Assembly: GCA_001460835.1 (NCBI GenBank)
Contig: CYKH01000289.1
Location: 1 to 29,065, forward strand
Reading direction: 5' to 3'
Origin: Bodo saltans
Taxonomy: Eukaryota > Euglenozoa > Kinetoplastea > Eubodonida > Bodonidae
Length of the DNA: 29,065 bases
Shown here one piece after another: positions 8,806-17,320 of this stretch. A model generated the notes under the pieces. The model did no database searches, was not told where the DNA came from, and worked only from the letters and a program-made list of their open reading frames with translations. How positions within the stretch are numbered: the first letter of the stretch is position 1; every line of letters begins with the position of its first letter. The position numbers and the translations under genes were made by a program.

Positions 8806-9714
8806 ATGGCAAAGCGCCAGCGTGACGGCGCAGTTTATGAGGGAACCACTGAGCAACGCGGCGAAGAGACGAAGAGATTTATCTCATCACTCAAATTCAG
8901 TGTTCCGCTTGCAAAGCTGCGAGCAGTGAAGGACCGAGCACCATGCCCACAATGCGGAAAGCGCCGCTTGTATTATTGTTACGATTGCTTGAGAGTTTGC
9001 CACCCAGAGTCGCATCCTGTGCCAGTTGCACTACCATTAGCTGTTCACGTCATTCTTCATCCAGGAGAGCATCGCAGCAAGAGCACCTCACTTGCTGCTT
9101 CTACTATCTCCCCAGACATGAAGATCCTCACGTATCCCGAAGTTCCTCAAGGGCTAGATCCACAGTCAACTCTCGTTCTTTATCCAAGCCCGCAAAGCGT
9201 GTGTCTCGACGAGATTGAGGACCTCCACAAATTTAAAAACGTCGTTTTTGTGGATAGTACTTGGCAGCAGAGCAAGGCTATCTCACGTGATGAGCGTGTG
9301 ACGTCCTTCAAACACGTCAAGATTCCGCAGCGAACGTCGCTCTTTTGGAGGTTTCAAAACAACGACCCCTCATACTTGGCAACTGTCGAGGCCATTTACT
9401 ACTTCTTACGTGAGTACATTGTACAAACAGCGAAGCAAGCTGGTAAATCAGAGCCGTTGTACAACGGAGAAGTCGACGATTTGTTGCTTTACTACATCAA
9501 CCAGTACATTATGGTGCAACAGAACTACGCAACCCCAACCGATGAGCGCCCCCAACACCCGGGCTCAGTAGCAGTCACGCCGGGCGAGGACAGAGCCTTC
9601 ACAACACGTCATTTCCAAGACTATGTTCTTAAGGGTGTAGTGTGGGATGAGATTGTCGACGGACCGCGTTCAAACGCCCGAGGAGGCTCTGATAGCACTT
9701 CATTGCACAAGTAA
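8806..9714 (+). CDS. DTWD1: DTW-domain tRNA-uridine aminocarboxypropyltransferase (DTWD1-like)
   Basis: Predicted to transfer the 3-amino-3-carboxypropyl group of S-adenosylmethionine to uridine in tRNA, forming acp3U; human DTWD1 acts on position 20. The 302-residue length matches human DTWD1 (304). Two CxxC pairs, C47/C50 and C58/C61, form the likely zinc site. The DxTW signature is visible as D150-S-T-W153, preceded by VLYPSPQSVCLDEIE, and SLFWRFQ follows. The C-terminal LLYYINQYIMVQQNY is typical of the DTWD1 branch. The ATG at 8806 is the first in frame; an open extension to 8767 has no ATG. Folate-independent housekeeping gene of tRNA modification; nucleus or cytosol. Confidence 0.85.
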   Translation: MAKRQRDGAVYEGTTEQRGEETKRFISSLKFSVPLAKLRAVKDRAPCPQCGKRRLYYCYDCLRVCHPESHPVPVALPLAVHVILHPGEHRSKSTSLAASTISPDMKILTYPEVPQGLDPQSTLVLYPSPQSVCLDEIEDLHKFKNVVFVDSTWQQSKAISRDERVTSFKHVKIPQRTSLFWRFQNNDPSYLATVEAIYYFLREYIVQTAKQAGKSEPLYNGEVDDLLLYYINQYIMVQQNYATPTDERPQHPGSVAVTPGEDRAFTTRHFQDYVLKGVVWDEIVDGPRSNARGGSDSTSLHK

Positions 9715-9811
9715 AGCTCGATTACTTTTTTTTTCGCCTGATCGTCGTTTGATTAACCTTTTTGATTATTCTGATGTGTAGGTTTTTCGTGTTGATTAGC
9801 TTCAGAATAGT

Positions 9812-11191
9812 ATGCCTCCGAAGGCCAAGACTGGATCGGCTCCCCCTCCGGAGCCCAGCGCCGAAGCACCTGTCGTCGATGGACCACCACCACCACCCGA
9901 AGAAAAAGTAGACGGAAAGCAATTGTGGCTCGCAACAGATGCGCTGCAAAAGTCGAAGGCGATGCGCAACTACTTCCAGCTTGAACGCGATAAGATTACT
10001 TCCTTCTGGGAAATCTCCAAGCGGGAACTGGAAGCTACGAAGGCTGAGCTGCGCCAGAAAGAACGCGAGCGCGCCGAAATGACAGAGCGTCATCATATAG
10101 AAACGAAGGTGTACAAGCAGAAGATGCGTCACGTCCTTTACGAGCACCAAGTTCAAATCGCTCAGATGAAGATGGAGGCAGAGCGGACGCTGAAGAACAA
10201 GCAGGAAGAGCACCGCCAAAAAGAAAGCGAACTTCATGATGACAATCGGAGCTTGAAATTACTTCAACGAGAGCAGGAATTGCTTCACCGTGACGTTGCA
10301 TCCACTCTCGTAGAGAAAAATGATCGGGCTATCACTGACCAACAACGTGATTTTGAACGCCAACAAAAAGAAATGCACCTGAAGTACGAGAAGAAGATCA
10401 AGACGCTTCGCGAGGACATGGAACGCCAGCGCAAGGATGAAATCGCCATCATTGAACGGAGGAAAGAAGACCACATTAACGAGCTGAGAGAGATGCATGA
10501 CAAAGCATTCCAAGAAATCAAAGACTACTACAACGAGATCACCTCAAACAACCTAGAAACCATCCGCACGCTGAAGGATGAAGTGTACAGTCGTAAGCGC
10601 ACTGAGGCTCACAACGAAAAGGCAATGTTTGACATCGCACAGACCAATAAACGCCTGACAGAGCCGCTGACGAAGGCCCAAAAGCAGAAGAAGCAGCTCG
10701 AACAGGAACTGTCATCGTACGCAAGGGACCGAGCTGCGCTGAAAACTGCCAAACAAGAACTGCGGCAACTTGAGCAAAAGCTGAAGACTTTGATGTGGGA
10801 GCATGAGGTATTAGGCCAGAGGTACGGGAAACTCGACGAGGATCGTGACTTAATTTTTTCCAAGTACAACTCGATGCTTCAAGAGATTCAGCAAAAAGCT
10901 GTTTTCAAGCGGGTTCTCGTGCATCGCAAAATCGAAGTCGTTAACTCTCAACTTGAACGCAAGGACGCGCAGCTCAGTGAAATTCTCAAACAAGCGAATG
11001 TTGATCCTGCTGCAATTCAGGGCGTAGAACGTAGAGTCGACGAGCTGATTGGCGAGAAAAATCACACTATTGAGGAGCTCCAACAACTATTGGCAGCCCT
11101 CACTCAGCGACACGAACGTGTGAGCGGCGCATACGAAACATACCTGCGTCAGAATGGTGTGCCTGGCCTACAAGCCACAACAGTCGCATAA
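9812..11191 (+). CDS. DRC4: Dynein regulatory complex subunit 4 (trypanin / GAS8)
   Basis: Axonemal nexin-dynein regulatory complex subunit that links doublet microtubules and coordinates dynein in flagellar beating. The 459-residue product is close to Trypanosoma brucei trypanin (453). After a Pro-rich, disordered N-terminus (about 1-40), nearly the whole protein is charged coiled coil. The diagnostic GAS8 block is present at about residues 233-260 (KAFQEIKDYYNEITSNNL and the following LKDEV), and the later KTLMWEHEVLGQRYGKL is also family-like. A T-run at 9725-9734 and AG sites just before the ATG fit trans-splicing. Its presence shows that the organism has a motile flagellum. Confidence 0.93.
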   Translation: MPPKAKTGSAPPPEPSAEAPVVDGPPPPPEEKVDGKQLWLATDALQKSKAMRNYFQLERDKITSFWEISKRELEATKAELRQKERERAEMTERHHIETKVYKQKMRHVLYEHQVQIAQMKMEAERTLKNKQEEHRQKESELHDDNRSLKLLQREQELLHRDVASTLVEKNDRAITDQQRDFERQQKEMHLKYEKKIKTLREDMERQRKDEIAIIERRKEDHINELREMHDKAFQEIKDYYNEITSNNLETIRTLKDEVYSRKRTEAHNEKAMFDIAQTNKRLTEPLTKAQKQKKQLEQELSSYARDRAALKTAKQELRQLEQKLKTLMWEHEVLGQRYGKLDEDRDLIFSKYNSMLQEIQQKAVFKRVLVHRKIEVVNSQLERKDAQLSEILKQANVDPAAIQGVERRVDELIGEKNHTIEELQQLLAALTQRHERVSGAYETYLRQNGVPGLQATTVA

Positions 11192-11393
11192 ACACTCCTC
11201 GTTGCCAACGTTTGAGTGCTGAGAGAAGCGAAAAAAGAAATCAATGTTCCTGTAGATGTATGACAACAACCCACTTAGTGGAACAGAAAACAAAAACTGA
11301 CTGTGCACATCAGTAATTAAGAGATTCGATTATTGAAAGTGATGATGCTCATGATATTTTTCTTCTGTTTGAAATCGAATACCAAAGAAAGGA

Positions 11394-12179
11394 ATGCCAG
11401 TGTACTCGCAGGCAATTTCAAAACGTGCCCTTCGGCGAAAGCAAGTTGCAGAAGCGGAAGTTGCCGGCGAAGAGAGTGGCTCTGATGCTGAGGTGACACC
11501 CGTAGCTGCTGCCGATGAGGAGCAGGCCAACAATACTGCTGCCGGAGCAGCAGCCGAGGACAACGGTGCTGTGCTGCAGTTCAATGAACCCGCCCAGTGG
11601 GTCGAGCGCATGGCTCTCACTGCTGTGAAGTCTCTTCCTAGTGACCTTGCCCCTGATGATGACCCGAAACGTGAGGAGGTGTTCATTCAGCAAACGCTGC
11701 TCTCCGTTGTGAAGGGTCTGTCAATGCTGGAGCAGGCAAATGTCCCGTGGCGCCGCCCAAAGGACTACTACGCCGAAATGTACAAGGATGACACACATAT
11801 GAACAAGATCCGCGAGTCAATTGATAAATCTAAGAAGCAGGTTGAGGAGCGCGCTCACCGACGAGCAATGAAAGATCAAAAGAAGTTCGGCAAGGAAGTT
11901 CAGGCTGAGGTTCTGCGACAACGTGCGAAGTACAAGCGTGACCTCAACGACCGCATCAGTGATTGGAAGAAAAAGCGCCGTGGAAATGATGAGTCTATCG
12001 ATGACGTCCTGGGAGAGGAAGACGAGAACCGCGGTGGACGTGGAGGTCGTGGTGGCGGTCGTGGTCGTGGTGGACGCGGTGGTGGTGGTGGTCGTGGGGG
12101 CCCACGGTCAGCGAAGAAAACGAACTTGCGCCCGGGTGGTCAGCGCCCAGGAAAGAACTCACGCCGTCGTCACCAGTAA
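11394..12179 (+). CDS. EBP2: rRNA-processing protein EBP2 with RGG tail
   Basis: Nucleolar factor needed for 27S pre-rRNA processing and 60S subunit assembly. The 261-residue product has an acidic, Ala-rich N-terminus, then the Ebp2 core from about residue 60: LQFNEPAQWVERM, the hallmark VPWRRPKDYYAEMYKDD near residues 121-137, HMNKIRE, and a basic helix FGKEVQAEVLRQRAKYKRDL. The C-terminus (about 210-261) is an RGG/GRG-rich segment ending in basic residues, suited to RNA binding and nucleolar retention. The RGG stretch is encoded by a CGTGG-rich repeat at about 12030-12105. The ATG at 11394 is shortly after AG 11386-11387 and a pyrimidine run at 11355-11369. Confidence 0.88.
   Translation: MPVYSQAISKRALRRKQVAEAEVAGEESGSDAEVTPVAAADEEQANNTAAGAAAEDNGAVLQFNEPAQWVERMALTAVKSLPSDLAPDDDPKREEVFIQQTLLSVVKGLSMLEQANVPWRRPKDYYAEMYKDDTHMNKIRESIDKSKKQVEERAHRRAMKDQKKFGKEVQAEVLRQRAKYKRDLNDRISDWKKKRRGNDESIDDVLGEEDENRGGRGGRGGGRGRGGRGGGGGRGGPRSAKKTNLRPGGQRPGKNSRRRHQ
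12030..12105 (+). repeat. CGTGGT-rich low-complexity tract encoding RGG repeats
   Basis: Degenerate GGT/CGT/GGA codon repeats in the EBP2 reading frame encode alternating Gly and Arg. This tract also produces spurious open frames on other registers. Confidence 0.75.
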
Positions 12180-12303
12180 AATGTGGAGTTACGCTTCGCT
12201 AATTCAAACCCGATTAATCGCGAGAAATGTGGAAGTAGACGTTTCCGACTCCTTTTTTTTTGCATTGCGCATCATTATTGCAGAGTGTAGATTGTGTAAC
12301 ATT

Positions 12304-12326
12304 TGTCGCCTGTTGCATTGTTTCAG
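12304..12326 (+). promoter_or_regulatory. Predicted trans-splice acceptor of the LOG-domain gene
   Basis: A T/C-rich run ending TTTCAG, with AG at 12325-12326, lies 59 nt before the ATG at 12386. No ATG intervenes. Confidence 0.5.
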
Positions 12327-12385
12327 ATTTACCACAAGAATCACAACTTTCACCAATATACATTTTGTAGTCAAAAGCGGAGAAA

Positions 12386-14629
12386 ATGTCAGCCAAGGTT
12401 TACCGATCGCAGTGGCTCCCCCAGTCTGTGTTTCACACAGATGGTGGAAGCTATTCCGAGAGCAAGTCAAAGAACAAGACGTTCGACAAGTCTTATGATC
12501 TGTCCACATCTGACGGTGCGGTGACGAAAACGAATCGAGTGTCGCGTAAAAAGTTGACGGTGGAGGTGACTATTTCCAGCATCGACAGCAATTTTGTCCC
12601 GTTTCTCCGTCCTGAAATTGAGACTGAGTTTGTCTTGAAATCATCCATTACGCAACTCGGAGTCAATGCCGAGGATGTGAAAATCGAGCTCAATGCCGAT
12701 GAGGGTAGCGCCGTTATTCACGCCGAGTTGATTTCGTTGAACCCCCTTGGTGTTCTTACTCTTGACTACATCTCGGAGGGATGTTACATTGGCAAGCTCT
12801 TTGCAGTAGATCGTCGCAGGAATGTGATCACACTCGAATACATTCAGCGGCTGCTCAAGACGGTAGATATTAAGGGTCAGCCTTTGCTTGTGTACGGGTC
12901 TGGTCCTCAAGACCCAGAGTGGAGGATTGAAGTCAACGAAGGCCGTGTGATCGCTTGGCTTCCACTGCAGCCAGGAGTTTTCCGATATGATGGGGAAATT
13001 CATGGGCTGCTCCCAACTGTCGGCTCCGCGCTGCGCCATGGCACAAACTACAAAGAGCTGCTTCGCCTTCACCAATACTTCGCGCAAGATCATACCCGCG
13101 TTGCAGTCCCTGAAACGCCACTTATGGTTCGCTCCTACCCGATGCACCTTCGTACAATGTTTGGTCGCGTGGTAGACGAGTTACTACCCGCAGGTCTGAA
13201 ATGTATGAGCTCCCGCGTCATTGAGCCTGAGAGCGCTACCAAAGATTCCATGGAGATCAAGGAAGGTCGCACGTTCCTTTTCTACGGTCACTCCACCGAA
13301 GATATGACGCACATTCCTATTGAGTTCTACTCACTCGAAGCCTTCCGCGAGCATGTCAACTTTAACCTTCGCAAGACACTTCCACGTCGCTGCGCCACCC
13401 CCAACGACTTGATTCGTGTCTTTTCCACTGCTCCCAAGGGCAGCAACCACGCCTGCACGTATATTTGCAAAGGAGGCATGTTCAACCAAATCAGCGAGGC
13501 TGACTGGGTCTCCGCTAACCCTATCAAGGAGCAGTATGTAGGTAACTTGGACTCTGAGAAACAGAAGCTGCTCGCTGAGAAGTATCTGTTCCAGCAGTGC
13601 GAGTACGGTATTCTTTCAGCCATCACAGTTGGTGATATTACCAGCGATGGTGTTCTGCTTACGAGGTACTTCCCCTCCCCTGTCCTTAAAGTGCTTCTCT
13701 TGTCACGCCAAGTCTGCAAGCAGCTCAAGGCGGTGTACTTCCTGAAAGCTTCGAAGCACTACGGTAGCTTCTTCAGCCAAGACGACAGCGCTCTTCTCGG
13801 AGACCTTAACACCTTCGGCATCAACGTCTTCCAGGTCGATGAGACGACCGGGCAGATGTTCCAGTTCATGCGCCGCGCAGGTTGCGATGCGGGTATGATG
13901 GTGCCCATGGATCGCCGCCACGAATACCTCCGTGCCACGATGTTTGGTGTGTACGGCTCCAACCTTGTTGCCGGTAACTTTGAAGCAGAGCTGCACTATT
14001 TGCTCAATGGCGTCCTTCAGCTCAAGAAACAAGATCCCCACCCACTGCTCAACAACGACATTCCTTTAGCACTCGTCACGGGTGGTGGGCCCGGAGCGAT
14101 GGAGGTCGGCAACCGCGTTGCTCGCTCACTCAGCATTTTATCTTGCGGCATGTTCGTTGACTTTGGCAGCCTCGCCGCCAAGCCGGGAGCCACTATCAAC
14201 GAACAGAAGAAAAATCCATACGTTGAGGCGTTCATGACGTACCGACCGCAAAAATTGGTCGAGCGTCAATCCGACTTCAACTTGGACTTCCCCATTTTCT
14301 TGACGGGAGGAATTGGTACCGATTTCGAATACGCCTTGGAAGAGGTGCGACGAAAGGTTGGCACTACAAAAATCCACCCGATGATTCTTTTCGGAACGGC
14401 TGAGCACTGGGGTGCAAAAATTACACACCGTTACCGTGAGAATTTCAAGTCTGGGACAATTCGTGGATCTGAATGGATGTCCACCGTCCCGTGGGTAGTC
14501 GCCAATGGAGATCAAGCGTTGGAGGTACTGACGCGATTCTTCCGTGGCACTCTGCCCATTGGCCCTGGCTTTCCTGCCAACGACATGGGCTTCATGGTTG
14601 CTGATGAAGCTTTCATGAACGGACACTAA
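12386..14629 (+). CDS. Large protein with C-terminal LOG/SLOG-type Rossmann domain
   Basis: The 747-residue product has a C-terminal domain (about residues 520-735) resembling the LOG / lysine-decarboxylase-like family, which includes cytokinin-activating LOG and nucleotide nucleosidases. A strand FGVYGSN is followed by VTGGGPGAMEVGNRVA starting near residue 564, then FLTGGIGTDFEYALEEV, with G641-G-I-G-T and E648 matching the phosphate-binding PGGxGTxxE signature except that T640 replaces the proline. The N-terminal 500 residues are globular and unrecognised. No signal peptide or membrane span is seen. Nucleotide or AMP-ribosyl binding is likely; enzymatic activity and substrate are unknown. 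At three times LOG length, it is not a plain LOG enzyme. The name lysine decarboxylase for this fold is historical and should not be taken as function. Confidence 0.8.
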   Translation: MSAKVYRSQWLPQSVFHTDGGSYSESKSKNKTFDKSYDLSTSDGAVTKTNRVSRKKLTVEVTISSIDSNFVPFLRPEIETEFVLKSSITQLGVNAEDVKIELNADEGSAVIHAELISLNPLGVLTLDYISEGCYIGKLFAVDRRRNVITLEYIQRLLKTVDIKGQPLLVYGSGPQDPEWRIEVNEGRVIAWLPLQPGVFRYDGEIHGLLPTVGSALRHGTNYKELLRLHQYFAQDHTRVAVPETPLMVRSYPMHLRTMFGRVVDELLPAGLKCMSSRVIEPESATKDSMEIKEGRTFLFYGHSTEDMTHIPIEFYSLEAFREHVNFNLRKTLPRRCATPNDLIRVFSTAPKGSNHACTYICKGGMFNQISEADWVSANPIKEQYVGNLDSEKQKLLAEKYLFQQCEYGILSAITVGDITSDGVLLTRYFPSPVLKVLLLSRQVCKQLKAVYFLKASKHYGSFFSQDDSALLGDLNTFGINVFQVDETTGQMFQFMRRAGCDAGMMVPMDRRHEYLRATMFGVYGSNLVAGNFEAELHYLLNGVLQLKKQDPHPLLNNDIPLALVTGGGPGAMEVGNRVARSLSILSCGMFVDFGSLAAKPGATINEQKKNPYVEAFMTYRPQKLVERQSDFNLDFPIFLTGGIGTDFEYALEEVRRKVGTTKIHPMILFGTAEHWGAKITHRYRENFKSGTIRGSEWMSTVPWVVANGDQALEVLTRFFRGTLPIGPGFPANDMGFMVADEAFMNGH

Positions 14630-14920
14630 AACACGGCTCCATCCGTGTTTTCTCTCCCAGCTGCAGACTCTTCTCACCATCACAGAACCGACATGAGTGA
14701 CTTGTGGTTTCGTTTGCTCGATTTCTTTATTTATGGATTTATTTCCCCCTCTTCAAACCTTTGATACGCGCAGTTGCTTACACTCCAAAGGAAACGTGAC
14801 GACAATGCAAGATTGAAGTTTGTCGTAACCTATTTCACAATCACAAGAACGATACATTGCGCGACCAAGTTGCCTTCATCATAAAAAAAATCTTTCTGAG
14901 AAATGTGAAAGGGGTATTTC
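14630..14920. other. Intergenic region
   Basis: No gene recognised. T-rich runs near 14723-14755 and AT-rich sequence fit 3' UTR and processing signals between the LOG-domain gene and the two-TM protein. The open frame entering at 14857 lacks an ATG before 14956. Confidence 0.6.
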
Positions 14921-14941
14921 CTGTTCTCCTTTTTTGTCTAG
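14921..14941 (+). promoter_or_regulatory. Predicted trans-splice acceptor deciding the start of the two-TM gene
   Basis: A strong pyrimidine tract (CTGTTCTCCTTTTTTGTCTAG) ends in AG at 14940-14941, 14 nt before the ATG at 14956. It lies inside the upstream open frame, so translation from before it is unlikely. Confidence 0.7.
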
Positions 14942-14955
14942 TTCAACAAGGGACA

Positions 14956-15846
14956 ATGCGCCTAGGCTACCACATTAGAGGTTGGATCGTGGCGTTCGTT
15001 GCTGCACTTTCTCTGATTTTGATCATCGCACTTCCTCCAGCATACATTCACTCATCCAAAAGCAGAGGCATCTTTGTGGGCATCATGATTCCGGGGATGA
15101 CGTTTCTGTACATGTGGATACTCCACAAATGGCTGTTTGCCCCGATGGAGCACACTGTAAGAACTCTGCGGCAGAACCAAAGCAAGCCGTACGAAGACGG
15201 ACCTACTGCATCAACGAAAGAAATGCGCAAATTACAAACTGCCGTGGCCATATTATGTCACGAGAATGAATTGATGCGCCAATTTTCAGAGGCTTCCACT
15301 AATTCCTCTCATTTGCATCGGCAGTCATCTGCGATAGAGAACTCCGTGACACCGCAACGAGGTGCTTACGAGAATCCTGCAGAGAATCAGCAGCAGCAGC
15401 TGCGGCTTCATCAATCCATGACTCCGGCTACTGTGGCACGGGACATTCTTAGAGACCCTGGAGCAGCAGCAGACATCTCACCTCCCCAGCAGCAGCGACG
15501 TGATCATGGAATTTCACATTCCGTCCTGATGGATGTGCTAAGCAGCAGCACCAAGCAGCAAAAACAGAAAGTCGCGATTCGCAGAAAAGGGAATGAAGCA
15601 CCGCAGCAGAAGGATCAAACCCGTCTCCCACAGCTCCAACAACAGTACACCAGAGATCAAACAAATCGCAGCGCTGGCGTTCCTGGAGATCCTTTCGATG
15701 ACGAACGTCGTGTGGTTGCTTCTCGACATCATCAATTCCATCAACAACGCGAGGACTACTTCTCGCCTGAAGCGTTTTCAACGCCTTGCAGCGACGAGGA
15801 GGACGAAGAGCTGCACTCATTCCCGCCAACGCCTTATGGAGCGTGA
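14956..15846 (+). CDS. Hypothetical protein: two N-terminal TM segments and Gln-rich tail
   Basis: Family not recognised. The 296-residue product starts with two hydrophobic segments at about residues 9-32 and 38-61, separated by a short polar turn, which suggests a membrane hairpin. A charged helix follows (about 85-115). The rest is predicted disordered, rich in Gln, Ser, Arg and His with CAG/CAA runs, and ends in an acidic stretch (SDEEDEEL) and FPPTPYGA. With no signal peptide, both ends would face the cytosol. Possible roles include membrane tethering, but nothing specific is supported. The start follows the strong trans-splice signal at 14921-14941. Confidence 0.7.
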   Translation: MRLGYHIRGWIVAFVAALSLILIIALPPAYIHSSKSRGIFVGIMIPGMTFLYMWILHKWLFAPMEHTVRTLRQNQSKPYEDGPTASTKEMRKLQTAVAILCHENELMRQFSEASTNSSHLHRQSSAIENSVTPQRGAYENPAENQQQQLRLHQSMTPATVARDILRDPGAAADISPPQQQRRDHGISHSVLMDVLSSSTKQQKQKVAIRRKGNEAPQQKDQTRLPQLQQQYTRDQTNRSAGVPGDPFDDERRVVASRHHQFHQQREDYFSPEAFSTPCSDEEDEELHSFPPTPYGA

Positions 15847-16048
15847 TTGATTCCGCCACACATAACTTGTCATTCTATCAGAAGAGTGAATCTATCGCAG
15901 GTCCTGAGAAGTTGTTTTGAGCTGCTTTCGTGCTCCGCTCACCTTAGCGAATTTCGCTTTCGTGGAGACTGTAAACTCCTTTGATTATCAAGATTTCTCT
16001 CCCTGTTTGCGTTGATTGAACTGCCAACCAAGTTTTGAATTGTTTGTT

Positions 16049-16091
16049 CAACTGAGCTTCATCTATTTCTCTTTCCCAAAACACTTTCCAG
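16049..16091 (+). promoter_or_regulatory. Predicted trans-splice acceptor of the four-TM gene
   Basis: A T/C-rich stretch ends in TTTCCAG with AG at 16090-16091. The main ATG is at 16137. A second AG at 16119-16120 is an alternative. Confidence 0.5.
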
Positions 16092-16110
16092 AACTGGGAA
16101 CGTTTGAATT

Positions 16111-16146
16111 ATGTTCACCAAGAATACAATACTCACATGGAACTAA
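16111..16146 (+). promoter_or_regulatory. Upstream ORF overlapping the main start of the four-TM gene
   Basis: An ATG at 16111 opens an 11-codon frame that stops at 16144-16146, past the main ATG at 16137 and in another register. If the mRNA begins at AG 16090-16091, this uORF would reduce initiation at 16137; splicing at 16119-16120 would remove it. Confidence 0.4.
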
Positions 16147-17150
16147 TCACCACTGCTGCCACAACCGTGCTGCCACTGTGGCAGCAGAAGCGGCAGCACG
16201 ATGAATCGCTGCGCATCAGCAACTCTCTCCACAAAGAAGCCATCGATCTCAATCAAAAGTTTCACAAGGAAGAAATGGAACAGAACGAACTACTATTCTC
16301 GAAAGATTGCGCGCTGGAGCGAGAGCTTCATTATGGTCAAATGTCCCACGATTTTGACATTGCGAGAAAAGAAGGGGTGCGAGATGCCTGGTCTCAACAA
16401 AGTCAGCTCATCCAAACTCTTATGATTGTTGATACGCTCATGTTCTCGTCTGCATATGCGCTACTGGTGCAAGGAGATCCGCCATCGAACTCTCCAGTTT
16501 GGCTTCTCAGGCTGTATGCTGCAATGCTCGGGCTTTCAATGATGTTGTTATTCTCAAGTGTTTGGTGTTCTTTAAAGCTTCAAACGCGTCTGTCACACTA
16601 CAACATTCACAGACAAGACGTTGTGTACGTTTGTGGAAAGCAACATCGATACTTCTCCGACTACTTCTCGTGTCATTGCAAGGCCGTTGCAAAAATTGCA
16701 TTCGTCTGCTTCTATCTAGGCACCGCCACAACTTTGTCGTCTGCCGCGGTGTATGCATTTGCTATGATGCATTACCAATTCTCAAACCTTGCAGCAGGCA
16801 TTATTTTTGTATGCTTCTCGGCAGTTGCCGCTTTAGTTCCTTTTTTCGCCGGTCTTGTTGGATCTTGGAGATCCCATCAAGTTGTGCGTGCGGGTGACGA
16901 TCAAGAGCTCGACGAAGCGCACACACGAGCAGAGATTGCAATGGCAGAGGCGCGTCAGCGTGGTGGGGAAGTTGCGTCGCCGCCGTCAGAGTCAGGTACT
17001 GTTGTGACATCCATGACTGCATCGGAGGTTGGACAGGGATCTCAACCCTCAACTCCATCTCCGATGCGAGGAGGGCCTGATCAAGGAACTCGAAACGAGG
17101 AAACGTGGTATTCGTGCAACGATGACGAACCCATGGAAGATAGAAATTGA
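16137..17150 (+). CDS. Four-TM membrane protein with amphipathic N-terminal helix (ORAI-like topology)
   Basis: The 337-residue product begins with about 85 residues of helix with repeating His/Lys/Glu heptad-like units (SLHKEAIDLNQKFHKEEMEQ). Four hydrophobic segments follow at about 91-113, 121-148, 181-211 and 217-243. The tail is cytosolic, acidic and Ser/Thr-rich. There is no signal peptide. The four-TM arrangement with a cytosolic helical extension recalls ORAI-type channels and similar four-TM proteins of other protists, but I see no conserved pore glutamate context that would prove this, so function is open. The ATG at 16137 is the first in frame; the frame is open upstream without one. 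A uORF overlaps it. Confidence 0.75.
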   Translation: MELITTAATTVLPLWQQKRQHDESLRISNSLHKEAIDLNQKFHKEEMEQNELLFSKDCALERELHYGQMSHDFDIARKEGVRDAWSQQSQLIQTLMIVDTLMFSSAYALLVQGDPPSNSPVWLLRLYAAMLGLSMMLLFSSVWCSLKLQTRLSHYNIHRQDVVYVCGKQHRYFSDYFSCHCKAVAKIAFVCFYLGTATTLSSAAVYAFAMMHYQFSNLAAGIIFVCFSAVAALVPFFAGLVGSWRSHQVVRAGDDQELDEAHTRAEIAMAEARQRGGEVASPPSESGTVVTSMTASEVGQGSQPSTPSPMRGGPDQGTRNEETWYSCNDDEPMEDRN

Positions 17151-17320
17151 TGGTGTAATGCACTCTGCTATTGTACACTTCATACTCTCAAATTATTCTG
17201 CTTTATGTGTGTTTGGGTGCCACTTCAAAACGAATCCTCCTTCGGTCTCACCTTTTTGTCTTTCTCATGCGTGAAGGCCCAAACATCGGTGCTTAGGTTA
17301 AAATATATCAGACTCTGGCA

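Noticed and set aside
11923-12498. A 191-residue frame overlapping EBP2 and the next gene
   Set aside because: It is a register artefact of the RGG-coding repeat, rich in valine runs, and bridges two well-supported genes.
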